63,383 nt of DNA from Gammaproteobacteria bacterium (GCA_013151645.1 JAADHU010000009.1:1-63383), one strand, 5' to 3'. Shown: positions 22,975 to 36,183, counted from the stretch's first letter. The notes: generated by a model not told the origin, from the letters alone. Translations and numbers: made by a program.

Positions 22975-25659
22975 TCAGGCGGCGGCGTCCGCTTCCGCCC
23001 GAACCAGTTGACGGAGTACGTAGTGCAGGATGCCGCCGTGCTCGAAATAGTCGCGCTCCTTCGGCGTGTCGATGCGAATCTTCGCTTCGAACGTTTTGAC
23101 GCTGCCGTCTTCTGCCGTCGCGGTGACTTGCACTGACTTGGAATCGGCATCCGACTGGCCTTGAATGTCGTAGGTTTCCTTACCGGTCAGGCCCAGCGAT
23201 GCCGCATTCTCGCCCTCCATGAATTGCAGCGGAAGCACGCCCATGCCGATCAGATTGGAGCGATGGATGCGCTCGTAGCTACTGACGATCACGGCTTTAA
23301 CGCCCAGCAACAGAGTACCTTTTGCGGCCCAGTCGCGTGACGATCCGGTACCGTATTCGCTGCCTGCAATGACAATCAGCGGCGTCCCGGCCTCGCGGTA
23401 TTTCAGCGACGCGTCATAGATCGACATTTCCTCGTCATCCGGCTGATGGCGTGTCCATCCGCCTTCGGTGCCGGGTGCGAGCAGGTTGCGCAGGCGAATA
23501 TTGGCGAACGTGCCGCGCATCATGACTTCATGATTGCCGCGACGCGAACCGTAGGAATTAAAATCCTTCGCCGCAACGCCAAGATCGCGCAAATACTCGG
23601 CCGCCGGGCTGTCGGCCGCAATATTACCGGCCGGCGAAATGTGGTCGGTGGTGACGGAGTCGCCGAGCAATGCGAGTACACGCGCGCCTTTTATCTCCTC
23701 TACGGCCGCCGTGTCGAGCGTCATGCCCTCGAAGTACGGCGGGTGTTTGACGTAGGTTGATGCCGGGTCCCAGGTGTAGTTTTCGCCCTTGGGAACGTCC
23801 AGGCTGTTCCAGTTTTTGTCACCGTCGAAGACGCCTGCATAGCTGGACTTGAACATGCCGGAATCGATATCGGCGGCGATTAGCTCGTGGATTTCCTTTT
23901 GACTCGGCCAGAGATCGCGCAGGTAGACGGGATTGCCTTGTGCATCGTTGCCGAGCGCGTCGTCGTACATGTTGAAATCAAGCGTACCGGCGAGCGCATA
24001 GGCGACCACGAGAGGCGGCGATGCGAGAAAGTTCATTTGCACCAGCGGATGAATCCGGCCCTCGAAATTTCGATTGCCGGACAGGACGCTGCAGCCAACG
24101 ATATTGCCGTCCTGCACCGCGGTGGCAATTTCGTCCTTTAGAGGTCCGGAGTTACCGATGCAACTGGTACAGCCGTAGCCAACCGAATAGAAACCGGTTG
24201 CTTCGAGGTCGTCGAGCAGGCCTGCTTTTTGCAGGTAGTTGGTGACCACTCTGGAGCCCGGCGCAAGGCTGGTTTTGACCCACGGTTTTGACGTCAGCCC
24301 TTTCTGCCGGGCATTTCTCGCTAACAAACCGGCGGCGATCATAACGGCCGGATTCGAGGTGTTCGTGCAGCTGGTGATCGCAGCAATCAGCACCGCGCCA
24401 TCGTTGATTTCGAACGCTTCGCCGTCCAGTGCCGTACTCACGGAACCGCCGGTCTCGCGATTTTCGGTCGCCTTTTGCAGATGCCCGCGAAAGGTAGAAT
24501 CTGCAACCCGCAAACCGATGCGATCCTGCGGTCGCTTCGGACCGGAAATGCACGGTTCAACCGTCCCCATGTCCAGTTCGAGTGAGTCGCTGTAAAGGCT
24601 TTCGGCATCGCCGTCATTGCGCCAGAGTCCTTGCTCTTTGGCGTAGGCTTCGATCAGTTTAATGTGCCCTGCATCCCGCCCGGACAGTTCCAGGTAGCGG
24701 ATCGTTTCCTCGTCGATGGGAAAGATGGCGCAGGTACTGCCGAATTCGGGCGACATGTTGCTAAGCGTTGCCCGGTCGGAAACCGGCATGCCATTGAGTC
24801 CGTCACCGAAAAATTCGACAAACTTGCCGACGACACCGTGCTTTCTGAGCATTTCAGTGACCGTCAGGACCAGGTCGGTTGCTGTCGTGCCTTCGCTGAG
24901 CTTGCCCGTCAGCTTGAAGCCGACAACCTGCGGGATCAGCATGGTGATGGCCTGCCCCAGCATGGCGGCTTCGGCTTCAATACCACCGACGCCCCAGCCA
25001 AGAATGCCCAGGGCATTAATCATGGTGGTGTGTGAATCGGTGCCGACCACGGTATCCGGGTAGGCATGGTGGACGCCGTTTGTTTCCGTATCGAAGACGA
25101 CCCGGCCGAGGTATTCGAGGTTCACCTGGTGCACGATGCCGGTATTTGGCGGTACCACGCGGAAGTTTTCGAACGCGTCCTGACCCCAGCGCAGGAACGA
25201 ATACCGTTCCTTGTTTCGCTGGAATTCAATCCTGGTGTTGAGATCCAGCGCATCGGCACTACCGTAGTGATCGACCTGCACCGAATGATCGATGACCAGT
25301 TCGGCCGGTGACAGAGGGTTGATGCTGTCGGCGGAACCGCCAAGACTGACGACGGCATCGCGCATCGCGGCCAGATCTACGACGGCCGGTACACCGGTGA
25401 AGTCCTGCAGAATGACTCGTCCGGGCGTAAATGAAATTTCAGTGCTCGGCGCCGCTTTCGGGTCCCAGTTCGCCAACGCAAGAATGTCTTCGCGAGTGAC
25501 ATCGCGACCGTCTTCGTGGCGCAGCAGATTTTCAAGCAGTATCTTGAGCGAGTAGGGAAGTCGGTTTACGTGACCGTCCTTGATGGCGTCCAGACGGAAC
25601 ATGTCATGTTTCTGGCCACCAAGCTCTAGCGTTGAATGGGCGCCGAAGCTGTCCTTCAT
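22975..25659 (-). CDS. acnA: Aconitate hydratase A
   Basis: Interconverts citrate and isocitrate in the TCA and glyoxylate cycles with a 4Fe-4S cluster. A 894-residue enzyme of AcnA/IRP type. The start is ATG 25659 ([15 protein letters not shown]); the frame runs 164 codons farther upstream but overlaps mnmA on the same strand and is rejected. Cluster cysteines sit in [10 protein letters not shown] and [11 protein letters not shown]. The active-site [13 protein letters not shown] and the C-terminal swivel domain [17 protein letters not shown] are intact. It lies 106 bases after mnmA, and the region shows no clear promoter. Confidence 0.96.
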   Translation of the reverse strand: MKDSFGAHSTLELGGQKHDMFRLDAIKDGHVNRLPYSLKILLENLLRHEDGRDVTREDILALANWDPKAAPSTEISFTPGRVILQDFTGVPAVVDLAAMRDAVVSLGGSADSINPLSPAELVIDHSVQVDHYGSADALDLNTRIEFQRNKERYSFLRWGQDAFENFRVVPPNTGIVHQVNLEYLGRVVFDTETNGVHHAYPDTVVGTDSHTTMINALGILGWGVGGIEAEAAMLGQAITMLIPQVVGFKLTGKLSEGTTATDLVLTVTEMLRKHGVVGKFVEFFGDGLNGMPVSDRATLSNMSPEFGSTCAIFPIDEETIRYLELSGRDAGHIKLIEAYAKEQGLWRNDGDAESLYSDSLELDMGTVEPCISGPKRPQDRIGLRVADSTFRGHLQKATENRETGGSVSTALDGEAFEINDGAVLIAAITSCTNTSNPAVMIAAGLLARNARQKGLTSKPWVKTSLAPGSRVVTNYLQKAGLLDDLEATGFYSVGYGCTSCIGNSGPLKDEIATAVQDGNIVGCSVLSGNRNFEGRIHPLVQMNFLASPPLVVAYALAGTLDFNMYDDALGNDAQGNPVYLRDLWPSQKEIHELIAADIDSGMFKSSYAGVFDGDKNWNSLDVPKGENYTWDPASTYVKHPPYFEGMTLDTAAVEEIKGARVLALLGDSVTTDHISPAGNIAADSPAAEYLRDLGVAAKDFNSYGSRRGNHEVMMRGTFANIRLRNLLAPGTEGGWTRHQPDDEEMSIYDASLKYREAGTPLIVIAGSEYGTGSSRDWAAKGTLLLGVKAVIVSSYERIHRSNLIGMGVLPLQFMEGENAASLGLTGKETYDIQGQSDADSKSVQVTATAEDGSVKTFEAKIRIDTPKERDYFEHGGILHYVLRQLVRAEADAAA

Positions 25660-25765
25660 GGTTTCTCTCCGCAAAAATAAACAGGCAGTGCCAAGGGTGT
25701 CCTGGCGGGGCGGCATTATACCGGATGCCAACCGTGAATGATGCCTCGAACCAGCATCCGTTTGC

Positions 25766-26902
25766 TCAGACAGCGTCCCTGAGCATCGGCTTTTCGTGGA
25801 GCACCTGCTCAATGACGCCACCGCCCAGGCAACGGTCCTCGTCATAAAATACCGCGTACTGGCCCGGTGCAATCGAGCGTTGCTCGGCGTCGAAATCAAC
25901 CCTGACCCGGTCGTTCGTCGTTTGGCGGATACAACATCGCTGATCGTCCTGTCGATAGCGTACTTTTGCCTTGGCGACGAGGCCGTCGTCGCCCCCAATG
26001 TCTGCTCGAGCTCCGATCCAGGATATCTCTCCGACGTCGATCCTGGCGCTAAACATTCTGGGGTGTTCTCCCTGCACGACAAGGAGGGTGTTTGTCTCGA
26101 GTTCCTTGTCCACGACGTACCAGGGGGCATCACCCGCATCCCGTAATCCACCGATGCCGAGACCCTGTCGTTGCCCCAGGGTGTAGTACATCAGTCCTGC
26201 ATGCTCACCAACCGTTTGCCCTGCGAGGGATTTGATCGGCCCCGGGTTAGCGGGCAGGAAACTGGCCAGAAACTCGCGAAACGGCCGCTCGCCAATGAAG
26301 CAAATACCTGTGCTGTCCTTTTTGTCGTGCGTCGCCAGGCCGTGCTCGCGAGCGATTCTCCGTACTTCCGGTTTGTCCAGTTCTCCCAGCGGAAAGACGG
26401 TTTCGGCTAGCGCTTGTGACGTGACGGCGTGGAGAAAATAGCTTTGGTCCTTATTCTTGTCGTGCGCTTTCAGCAAGTGTGTTTCGCCATTGGTCTCACG
26501 GACGCGGGCGTAGTGGCCGGTCGCGATCAATGAGCCGCCGAGTCGATGGGCATACTCGAGGAACACACCGAACTTTATCTCGCGGTTGCACAGAACGTCC
26601 GGATTCGGCGTGCGGCCGAGGCGATATTCCTCCAGAAAGTAGTGAAAAACCCGCTCCCGATACTCGCGGGCAAAGTTAACGTGGTGTAAGGGTATGTCGA
26701 GCTGTTCGCAGAGATGGCGCGCGTCCTGCAGGTCGGCGGCTGCGGTGCAATAGCCGTCATCGTCTTCCCAGTTGGTCATATGCAACGCGTGCACGTCCGC
26801 GCCGTGCTGCTTTAGCAGCAGCGCGGCCACCGCCGAATCGACGCCGCCGGACAATGCAAGAATGACGCGTCGACCGTCGAGTTTGTGATGCGATAAATTC
26901 AT
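25766..26902 (-). CDS. mnmA: tRNA-specific 2-thiouridylase
   Basis: Makes 2-thiouridine at position 34 of Lys, Glu and Gln tRNAs using ATP and a relayed sulfur. A 378-residue protein from ATG 26902 ([10 protein letters not shown]); an upstream GTG-type extension to 27004 is unlikely. The PP-loop motif [16 protein letters not shown] is near the N-terminus, the first catalytic cysteine is in [13 protein letters not shown], and the second is in [16 protein letters not shown]. The C-terminal barrel reads [10 protein letters not shown] through to the tail. In E. coli mnmA also sits near nudJ and purB; hflD is not found here. Divergent from the CDGSH protein, with 241 bases between. Confidence 0.96.
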   Translation of the reverse strand: MNLSHHKLDGRRVILALSGGVDSAVAALLLKQHGADVHALHMTNWEDDDGYCTAAADLQDARHLCEQLDIPLHHVNFAREYRERVFHYFLEEYRLGRTPNPDVLCNREIKFGVFLEYAHRLGGSLIATGHYARVRETNGETHLLKAHDKNKDQSYFLHAVTSQALAETVFPLGELDKPEVRRIAREHGLATHDKKDSTGICFIGERPFREFLASFLPANPGPIKSLAGQTVGEHAGLMYYTLGQRQGLGIGGLRDAGDAPWYVVDKELETNTLLVVQGEHPRMFSARIDVGEISWIGARADIGGDDGLVAKAKVRYRQDDQRCCIRQTTNDRVRVDFDAEQRSIAPGQYAVFYDEDRCLGGGVIEQVLHEKPMLRDAV

Positions 26903-27143
26903 GGCGACGATTTTAGCACCCAGGGCGAAAGCGGGTCGAATTGATGGGCACAGGATCGCGTTCGTTCCGGGGTGGCGCACGCGCGGCTGAAATCGTTTGT
27001 TCACTGCCTGTTCTGCGGTATCCGGTGAAAGTGTTAGTGTCGGCGATGACGGTTGCCTGATGGCATCGTCAGCCCGATTCGCCTGGCAGAATCATGACGT
27101 TGGCGAAACGCGGTTCATCGTCTGTTTTTTTCGGAGAGTTTGT

Positions 27144-28664
27144 ATGTCAGATCCGCTCGTTGCCGCTATCAAACCAATCGGGGTCGACGTTGACGCCGGA
27201 CAGGAGTACCACTGGTGCGCCTGCGGTCGTTCCTCAAACCAACCGTACTGCGATGGTTCGCATCGTGGTACGGGACTGGTACCGAAGGGCTTTACGCCCG
27301 ACGTGGATGGTGAAGTGTATCTTTGCCAGTGCAAGCAGACGAGTACGCCACCGTACTGTGACGGGTCGCATACGAAACTGAGTGCGGAGGATGTCGGCAA
27401 GGAAATGGCTCTCACCGAAGGGGCGGCACTCAAAGCGGAGCCGACTCCCGAAGAACCCACCGTTGCTTACATTCATGAACTGGCCAGGAACGGTTTGTCG
27501 AAAACCGGTCACCACGGCCCGATGGCTGCGATGGGTGTACCACGAGCGCAGTTGCCGCACTGGGACGACATTCAGATTCTGGCGGCGCAATTCGCTCGCA
27601 AACCGCTCATGGAAGACGTTCCGGTTGGCACGGAACTGGTGATCGGTGCCAATGCCAGGCGCCCCCTGATACTGAAAATGCCTTTGTTCGTCTCCGATAT
27701 GAGTTTCGGTGCGTTGTCCGCAGAAGCGAAGGTCGCGCTGGCCATGGGCGCGGAACGTGCCGGCACCGGTATTTGCTCGGGTGAGGGTGGCATGCTGCCG
27801 GAAGAACAGGAGGCCAACAGCCGCTATTTTTACGAACTGGCATCCGCGCGTTTCGGCTACCGTGACGAATTACTCGAACGCGTCCAGGCTTTTCATTTCA
27901 AGGGAGGCCAGGGTGCCAAAACCGGGACGGGCGGACATTTGCCGTCCAGCAAGGTCACGGGGAAAATCGCTGCTGTGCGTCAGCTAGCGGAGGGTACAGC
28001 GGCCATTTCTCCGCCGACCTTTGCCGACCTCAACGTGCCGGATGATTTTCGGCAGTTCTCGGAGCGGGTGCGAGAGATTAGCGGCGGTATTCCGATCGGC
28101 TTCAAGTTGTCGGCCAATCACATCGAGGCCGATATCGACTTCGCACTGGACGCTGGCGCAGACTACATTATTCTCGATGGTCGTGGCGGCGGCACGGGTG
28201 CTGCGCCGCTGATATTCCGCGACAACATTTCGGTACCGACGATCCCGGCACTGGCCAGAGCCCGACGACATCTCGACCAGTGTGCCCGGCCGGAAGTGAC
28301 ACTGATCATCACCGGTGGCCTGCGCACGCCGGCGGATTTCATCAAGGCATTGTGTCTGGGCGCCGATGGTGTCGCCGTGTCCAACTCGGCCATGCAGGCG
28401 ATCGGATGTGTTGCGGCGCGCATTTGCAACACCAACAATTGCCCCGCGGGGATTGCGACGCAAGATCCCGAACTACGCAAACGAATGGATATCGAGACCG
28501 GGGCAACTCGCTTACACAACTTCTTTTCGGCCAGCGTCGAACTCATGCAGGTTATGGCCCGCGCCTGCGGACACAGTCACCTGAATCAGTTCAATCAGGA
28601 CGATATCACTACGTGGAAGAAAACGATGGCCGAGCTGGCCGGTATTCGCTTTGCGGGCGATTAA
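27144..28664 (+). CDS. Double CDGSH iron-sulfur / glutamate synthase-like FMN protein
   Basis: A 506-residue two-part protein. Two CDGSH 2Fe-2S motifs come first: Cys25, Cys27, Cys36, His40 and Cys61, Cys63, Cys72, His76. After a short linker comes a GltB-like (FMN-binding) domain from about 130. This carries LFVSDMSFGALSAEAKVALA, the FMN-site stretch KGGQGAKTGTGGHLP, DGRGGGTGAAPLIF, and the 3Fe-4S cluster segment CVAARICNTNNCPAGIATQ with its three cysteines. Amidotransferase (class II) and alpha domains of full glutamate synthase are absent, so an isolated redox enzyme with unknown substrate is likely. ATG 27144 agrees with GAGAG upstream. Tail-to-tail with nudJ, four bases overlapping. Confidence 0.88.
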   Translation: MSDPLVAAIKPIGVDVDAGQEYHWCACGRSSNQPYCDGSHRGTGLVPKGFTPDVDGEVYLCQCKQTSTPPYCDGSHTKLSAEDVGKEMALTEGAALKAEPTPEEPTVAYIHELARNGLSKTGHHGPMAAMGVPRAQLPHWDDIQILAAQFARKPLMEDVPVGTELVIGANARRPLILKMPLFVSDMSFGALSAEAKVALAMGAERAGTGICSGEGGMLPEEQEANSRYFYELASARFGYRDELLERVQAFHFKGGQGAKTGTGGHLPSSKVTGKIAAVRQLAEGTAAISPPTFADLNVPDDFRQFSERVREISGGIPIGFKLSANHIEADIDFALDAGADYIILDGRGGGTGAAPLIFRDNISVPTIPALARARRHLDQCARPEVTLIITGGLRTPADFIKALCLGADGVAVSNSAMQAIGCVAARICNTNNCPAGIATQDPELRKRMDIETGATRLHNFFSASVELMQVMARACGHSHLNQFNQDDITTWKKTMAELAGIRFAGD

Positions 28665-29152
28665 ACCAGGGATGCTGCAGCAAGTACGGCGTGGACGTTT
28701 TTTTGCAATGGCAGCATGTTGGTGAGAAAACCACTGGCTTGTCGTTGCCCGGCTTTGTAATCCTCGATGCATCGCAGAACCACCGGCGTACGCCAATCGC
28801 GTTTGCGGCGGCGCAGGTCTGCTTCGGTATACCAATGCACGGCGTGTATGCCGTCATCGAGTGGCTTGGAGTGGTGTTGTTTCAGCAACGTGCCGGTATA
28901 GACGATGCGCAGAAATTGCTGGCGCGTCTGTGGGTGTATCCAGAGGTAGACGCCGAGCAATTCGCGAATCGCAATCTCGCAGGCGGTTTCTTCAAAGGTC
29001 TCACGAATTGCCGCCTGTTCCGGTGATTCATCGGTCTCGATATGCCCGCCGGGTTGTGTGACAACGACTATTCCGGTCGAGGTTTCTTCAATAATCAGGA
29101 AGCGGCCATCTTGCTCAACGAGAGCAGATACTGTCAGGTCCGTTGGAAACAC
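28661..29152 (-). CDS. nudJ: Nudix hydrolase, NudJ type
   Basis: A 163-residue Nudix protein resembling E. coli NudJ, a nucleoside tri/diphosphatase also described as a thiamine pyrophosphatase. It opens with TVSALVEQDGRFLIIEETSTG, has the Nudix box GHIETDESPEQAAIRETFEE, and ends with a C-terminal DWRTPVVLRCIEDYKAGQR segment like NudJ. The box ends in ETAC where the consensus has EExG, so one conserved glycine is alanine. GTG 29152 is the start. It is the last gene of the purB-roxA-DUF-nudJ operon on the minus strand. Confidence 0.88.
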   Translation of the reverse strand: MFPTDLTVSALVEQDGRFLIIEETSTGIVVVTQPGGHIETDESPEQAAIRETFEETACEIAIRELLGVYLWIHPQTRQQFLRIVYTGTLLKQHHSKPLDDGIHAVHWYTEADLRRRKRDWRTPVVLRCIEDYKAGQRQASGFLTNMLPLQKNVHAVLAAASLV

Positions 29153-29162
29153 AGCGTCCGGA

Positions 29163-29660
29163 TCAAATGCCTAATTGACGAAATTCGATTTCGACTTCGC
29201 TGGCCAGCCAAATTTCGTCGAACATCTTGCCGTACATTTTGGCTACGGCCGGTTCGTAGGTGTCGGCGATGCCCTCCCAGCGGCTTGCCTGCAAACGATA
29301 GACGAGTGCCGTTTCGTCCGCCAGAAAGAAGGATTCAGCGTGTGTGCGCAGATCCTCACGAACGTGACGAAATTCGATGTAGGTATTCAGCCGCCGACCA
29401 AGATGCACCAGCTTGTTACCGGTTTTGATGGCGCGCGTTGGATTGGCAATCAATACCCGAATGCGGGCGTAGGACTGTGACAAGACAAGGTGTTGAACGA
29501 TCTCCAGGAAATCCGGGTCGTCGTAGATGCCGGGTTCGAGATCGTGCGTGAATATCGACAGTTTACGCGTCGCGGCATTGGCCACTTCAATAGCAGCAAG
29601 GCGCATTTCTTCTTTCGTTGAAATGACCCATCGGCGACCTTTTGTTCGTACTGCTTCCAT
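29163..29660 (-). CDS. DUF7931-like conserved protein (possible PLD-like fold)
   Basis: A 165-residue soluble protein starting at ATG 29660. A longer frame would run back into roxA; a TTG just upstream is possible. Segments: EEMRLAAIEVANAATRKLSI, FTHDLEPGIYDDPDFLEIV, SQSYARIRVLIANPTRAIKT, then HLGRRLNTYIEFRHV. The pattern of a beta strand ending in FTHDLEP followed by RVLIANP resembles half of a phospholipase D-like fold, but no HKD motif is seen. Conserved in the purB-nudJ region of other gammaproteobacteria, I believe. Function unknown. Confidence 0.65.
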   Translation of the reverse strand: MEAVRTKGRRWVISTKEEMRLAAIEVANAATRKLSIFTHDLEPGIYDDPDFLEIVQHLVLSQSYARIRVLIANPTRAIKTGNKLVHLGRRLNTYIEFRHVREDLRTHAESFFLADETALVYRLQASRWEGIADTYEPAVAKMYGKMFDEIWLASEVEIEFRQLGI

Positions 29661-29781
29661 TTCCGACCACAATGCCTTAGCTGTGCCAATCTTACCGTTC
29701 GGTATAAGTCCAGCGGTGCTAACTGCGTCACGTTTTTGCAGCTTGTCGCCGTGCTGTGGGCAACTTTTTTTTTGCGTGACT

Positions 29782-30975
29782 TCAGAGGTCGAAAATCCCC
29801 TGCCGGATGAGCCAAAATAGCAGTCCTTGAAGTTCGCTGCTGGCGGGCTCTTTTTGCATCGTCTTTGGTGAGATCTCACGCGTGCGGCACAGAACCCTGA
29901 TGAATGCGACAGTGTTGGGGGCAAACGCCCGATGGAAACCATTGGCGAACACGGTGCAGGCGTCTCCCGAATCAAAATAGGCGAGGCGGGCCATGCCGTG
30001 AACCCGCAGAGTGTCAGCCGACTCGAGAGCGTCCAGGCAGGCTTGGGCTGTTGCGCTGTCCATGACAGCTGGCCTGAGCCACGATTTTGGCTCCGTCACG
30101 ATCGTACCCAGTGCGATCAGCAACTGACCGTCGGAGAACGCGTGGTTTGAGTCCAGAGTATTTCTGAGCCGTCTTATGGAATGCGGTGAAATAAGTCCGG
30201 GAACGGCTTCGGAGGGAGCCAGGTCGGAATCCTGGTAAAAAACCTCGCTCCGGTGCTTATCGTCGAAAGGCGGCGGCGCGCTGGTGGCCTCTGCAGACAG
30301 GAGTTGCGCGAGCAACTCAACCCGGGTCGGTGCGCGCATGCCGATTGAGTAGGTCATACAGGCCGTTTCGGCCACTCCCCAGTGAGGAATACCGGGAGGC
30401 AAATACAGGGCGTCGCCCGATTGCGCTAATACGGCCGCCTGATCCGAAAATGGCATCAATAATTTCATTTCCACAGAGTCCGGATCGGCTTCGACGGTCC
30501 CCCGCTCTGCGAGTTGCCACCGTCGGATTCCCGAGCCCTGACAGAGGAATACGTCGTAGTTATCGAGATGGGGACCGACGCTGCCACCGGGTGCGGCGAA
30601 ACTCACCATCAGGTCATCGACGCGCCAGTCGGGGACGAAGGCGGTTAGTTCGAGATAGGCGCGAAAATCCGGCAGATGCTTTTCAACATCCTGGATCAGT
30701 AAGGTCCAGTCGCGCGGCGGCAGATTTTCCAGTTCGGCGGAGGCAAAAGGGCCGTGTTCAATCCGGTACGAAATACGCTCTCCGCTGCGCTCGGTAAACA
30801 CGAGGCGCGATTCCACGTCATCCAGTGTCGCGAGCCCTCCAAGTTCGTCCGCAGTGAGGGTTGGCAATCCGGCATCGATCGAGCCGGGCATATTGAGCGG
30901 CGTCTCTTGCCAGTATTGGTGCAAGAAATCCCGCGCAGTGAGCGGTTCGGGAAATTTCAAACAGCGGTCAGACAA
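29782..30975 (-). CDS. roxA: Ribosomal protein uL16 arginine hydroxylase (JmjC/cupin)
   Basis: A 397-residue Fe(II)/2-oxoglutarate dioxygenase of the RoxA (YcfD) type, which hydroxylates Arg81 of ribosomal protein uL16. The N-terminal JmjC barrel has HQYWQETPLNMPG and the iron site GPHLDNYDVFLCQGSG (HxD), with a second His in PPGIPHWGVAETACMTYS. The 2-oxoglutarate-binding region comes before the helical middle and a C-terminal winged-helix-like domain (about 280-397). The length equals the E. coli enzyme. It starts directly after the purB stop, one base apart, so the two are coupled. Confidence 0.92.
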   Translation of the reverse strand: MSDRCLKFPEPLTARDFLHQYWQETPLNMPGSIDAGLPTLTADELGGLATLDDVESRLVFTERSGERISYRIEHGPFASAELENLPPRDWTLLIQDVEKHLPDFRAYLELTAFVPDWRVDDLMVSFAAPGGSVGPHLDNYDVFLCQGSGIRRWQLAERGTVEADPDSVEMKLLMPFSDQAAVLAQSGDALYLPPGIPHWGVAETACMTYSIGMRAPTRVELLAQLLSAEATSAPPPFDDKHRSEVFYQDSDLAPSEAVPGLISPHSIRRLRNTLDSNHAFSDGQLLIALGTIVTEPKSWLRPAVMDSATAQACLDALESADTLRVHGMARLAYFDSGDACTVFANGFHRAFAPNTVAFIRVLCRTREISPKTMQKEPASSELQGLLFWLIRQGIFDL

Positions 30976-33844
<2,869 letters not shown>

Positions 33845-33846
33845 CG

Positions 33847-34485
33847 GTGACGAAGTCAATCTTTGAGCTTGCCGCGAACGATATCGGTGAAAGACTGGCC
33901 GCCACGGTGCTGGAGGATGACCCCAGTGGCGTGCACCTGGATACTATCGACCGGGATTGGCCGAGCGGGCTCCGGCAGCAACTTACGGCGAATTTGAAGC
34001 CGGCCGGCGTCCTGATTCCCATTATCGATCGGCCAACGGGTTTGTCCGTTCTGCTGACCCGCCGCTCTGCCGCACTCAAACATCATGCCGGCCAGGTCAG
34101 CTTTCCGGGTGGTCGCATGGAGCCGGAGGATCGGGACATCCGCGAGACCGCCCTGCGTGAAACTCACGAGGAGGTTGGCATTCAAGCGGACAAAGTCCGG
34201 GTGCAGGGATTTCTGCCACCGATGCCAACCATTACGGGTTTCGCGGTTACGCCGGTCGTTGGCCTGCTCTCCGATGACCTGGTGCTTAAAGTCGATCCGA
34301 CGGAGGTGGAGCGTGCGTTCGAGGTGCCACTGCCGTTTTTGCTTGACCCGGCGAATCAAAAAATGAGTACGCGGGAGTTCGAAGGCGTGCCAATAGCGCT
34401 GGCCGAGTTTCATTTCGGCGGCGAGAGGATTTGGGGCGCAACCGCCTCGATGGTGATCGCTTTACGTCAATATTTAATTATATAA
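33847..34485 (+). CDS. nudL: Nudix hydrolase, CoA pyrophosphatase type
   Basis: A 212-residue Nudix protein. Nudix box: FPGGRMEPEDRDIRETALRE then THEEVGI; preceded by the NudL-like stretch VLLTRRSAALKHHAGQVSFP (LLTKRS...HxGQisFPGG). This UPF0035-type stretch is characteristic of coenzyme A/dephospho-CoA pyrophosphatases (NudL, PCD1). GTG 33847 is the start, two bases after the fumC stop, and a later ATG is not evident near. It is likely cotranscribed with fumC and mazG, a pairing of nucleotide-sanitising enzymes. Confidence 0.88.
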   Translation: MTKSIFELAANDIGERLAATVLEDDPSGVHLDTIDRDWPSGLRQQLTANLKPAGVLIPIIDRPTGLSVLLTRRSAALKHHAGQVSFPGGRMEPEDRDIRETALRETHEEVGIQADKVRVQGFLPPMPTITGFAVTPVVGLLSDDLVLKVDPTEVERAFEVPLPFLLDPANQKMSTREFEGVPIALAEFHFGGERIWGATASMVIALRQYLII

Positions 34486-34495
34486 ACAATAGATT

Positions 34496-35284
34496 ATGCG
34501 GACTATCGAGAATTTACTTGAGATAATGGCAACCCTGCGCGATGCACAAAATGGTTGTCCCTGGGATCAGCGGCAAACGTTCGCCAGCATCGCGCCGTAC
34601 ACCATTGAAGAAGCCTACGAGGTGGCCGATGCGATCGCTCGGGAGGATCCGGATGCCTTGCGGCACGAACTCGGCGACCTGCTGTTTCAGGTGGTGTTTC
34701 ATGCGCGCATGGCCGAAGAAGCGGATCAATTCGATTTTTCCGCGGTCGTCGATGCGATTTGCGAAAAGATGCTGCGTCGTCATCCGCACGTGTTTGGCAG
34801 CGAGTCCGAGCGGCAGCAGGGTGCCCAGGCGGGCAGTTGGGAGCGCATCAAAGCGCAAGAACGCGCGCAACAGAGCGGCACAGGGACGGTCAGCGCGGTG
34901 GATGGCATTGCGCTTAGTCTGCCGGCCCTTAAACGTGCCGAGAAGCTGGGTAAGCGGGCGTCCAGAGCGGGCTTCGACTGGCCCGACACGCTCGGCGTTC
35001 ATGCCAAGATCGACGAAGAGTTCCGGGAACTGGACGAAGCCTGTCGGCAGGGCGAGGCCGACGCCATTACGGAAGAGCTTGGGGATGTATTGTTCGCGGT
35101 GGTTAATCTGGCCCGGCACCTTAAGGTGGATCCCGAGCAGGCGCTGAGCAGCGCCAACCGCAAGTTCGAAGGGCGCTTTCGTGGCATTGAAAACGCCGCT
35201 GGGAAACAGGGGAGGTCGCTGGAATCACTGGATCTTGCGGCGCTGGAAGCTTTGTGGCTCGCCCAAAAGCAGACGGAGTCGTAG
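34496..35284 (+). CDS. mazG: Nucleoside triphosphate pyrophosphohydrolase
   Basis: Hydrolyses (d)NTPs to NMP and pyrophosphate. A 262-residue protein, nearly identical in length to E. coli MazG (263). Two MazG helical domains: the first with GCPWDQRQTFASIAPYTIEE and EEAYEVADAI, HELGDLLFQVVFHA; the second, near 170-225, with DEEFRELDEACRQG and EELGDVLFAVVNLARHL. The EExxE and ExxD metal-binding motifs are present in both. Last gene of the fumC operon. Confidence 0.95.
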   Translation: MRTIENLLEIMATLRDAQNGCPWDQRQTFASIAPYTIEEAYEVADAIAREDPDALRHELGDLLFQVVFHARMAEEADQFDFSAVVDAICEKMLRRHPHVFGSESERQQGAQAGSWERIKAQERAQQSGTGTVSAVDGIALSLPALKRAEKLGKRASRAGFDWPDTLGVHAKIDEEFRELDEACRQGEADAITEELGDVLFAVVNLARHLKVDPEQALSSANRKFEGRFRGIENAAGKQGRSLESLDLAALEALWLAQKQTES

Positions 35285-35471
35285 CGCTGCCGCTGTCGCG
35301 ATCAATATCGCTTATGCGTTAGCGGTCCTGCTGCTGGCCGTTCAGTTGAGATTCAGTTTGCCGCGAAAAACACGGTTTCGCGTTCAGCCAGCGTTCATTG
35401 CTCGCCGTCTATGCTTCGTATCAGGCTCAGGGAACAGCCCTGAATTGTTGATTACGACGCGGAGAAGGACA

Positions 35472-36059
35472 ATGAAGACAACGGCTTGGATGACCACTGT
35501 TTTAGGATCTGTCGCGATTGGACTGTCTTTGACGGCCACGACAGCATTTGCCGACCCGGAATACGCGGTGGGCAAGAAAGGGCCGGGCGGAGGCGTTTAC
35601 GACTATGCTCGCGTGGTCAGTGCCGAGCCTGTCGTCCGTTATGTGACGGTAAGAACGCCCGTTCAGGAGTGCTGGGAGGAGACCCAGCGATACACTGAAG
35701 TACGTCGGCCGAATACGGCGGGCGGCAGCATCCTTGGCGCCATCATCGGCGGCGTGGTGGGCAACCAGTTTGGTGGCGGTCATGGCAACAAGGCCGCAAC
35801 GGTGGCCGGGACCTTGATCGGCGCGGCAATTGGTGGCGATGTCTCGCGCAGGAAGGCGTACGCCAACGGTGACTACGGCAGTACACAGTACTCAAGGCCG
35901 GTACAACGCTGTCAGACAACGTACCGCCAGCAAGAGGAAGAACGTATTGACGGTTATCGGGTGGTCTACAAATATAACGGTCAAAAGTATGCGACTCAGA
36001 TGCCTTACGATCCGGGTAACCGTCTTCGAATTCGGGTGGACGTCCGCCCGGCGGGTTAA
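35472..36059 (+). CDS. Glycine zipper 2TM outer-membrane-type protein
   Basis: A 195-residue secreted protein. ATG 35472 follows GGAGAAGGAC. The signal peptide (about 1-27) ends before DPEYAVGKKG. The centre carries a glycine zipper of about 30 residues (GGSILGAIIGGVVGNQFGGG and AATVAGTLIGAAIGGDVSRR), as in Rickettsia 17-kDa antigen-like lipoproteins. The tail has cysteines (PVQRCQTTYRQQEEERI) and GYRVVYKYNGQKYATQMPYD, the usual C-terminal motif. No lipobox cysteine is seen, so it is probably not a lipoprotein. Probably envelope-associated. Confidence 0.8.
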   Translation: MKTTAWMTTVLGSVAIGLSLTATTAFADPEYAVGKKGPGGGVYDYARVVSAEPVVRYVTVRTPVQECWEETQRYTEVRRPNTAGGSILGAIIGGVVGNQFGGGHGNKAATVAGTLIGAAIGGDVSRRKAYANGDYGSTQYSRPVQRCQTTYRQQEEERIDGYRVVYKYNGQKYATQMPYDPGNRLRIRVDVRPAG

Positions 36060-36183
36060 CGGACCCGGTCGCTAAGCTGCCTGGACCGATTGTGACTGAT
36101 CACGTTGCAATCGGTCCGCTGGCATACCACACTTGGCACGTTATCCAGGTTAACTGACCCGATGGGCCGAGCAGGAATTCAAA

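Noticed and set aside
25660-26151. Upstream extension of the aconitase frame by 164 codons
   Set aside because: It overlaps mnmA on the same strand, has arbitrary composition, and ATG 25659 matches the usual AcnA N-terminus.
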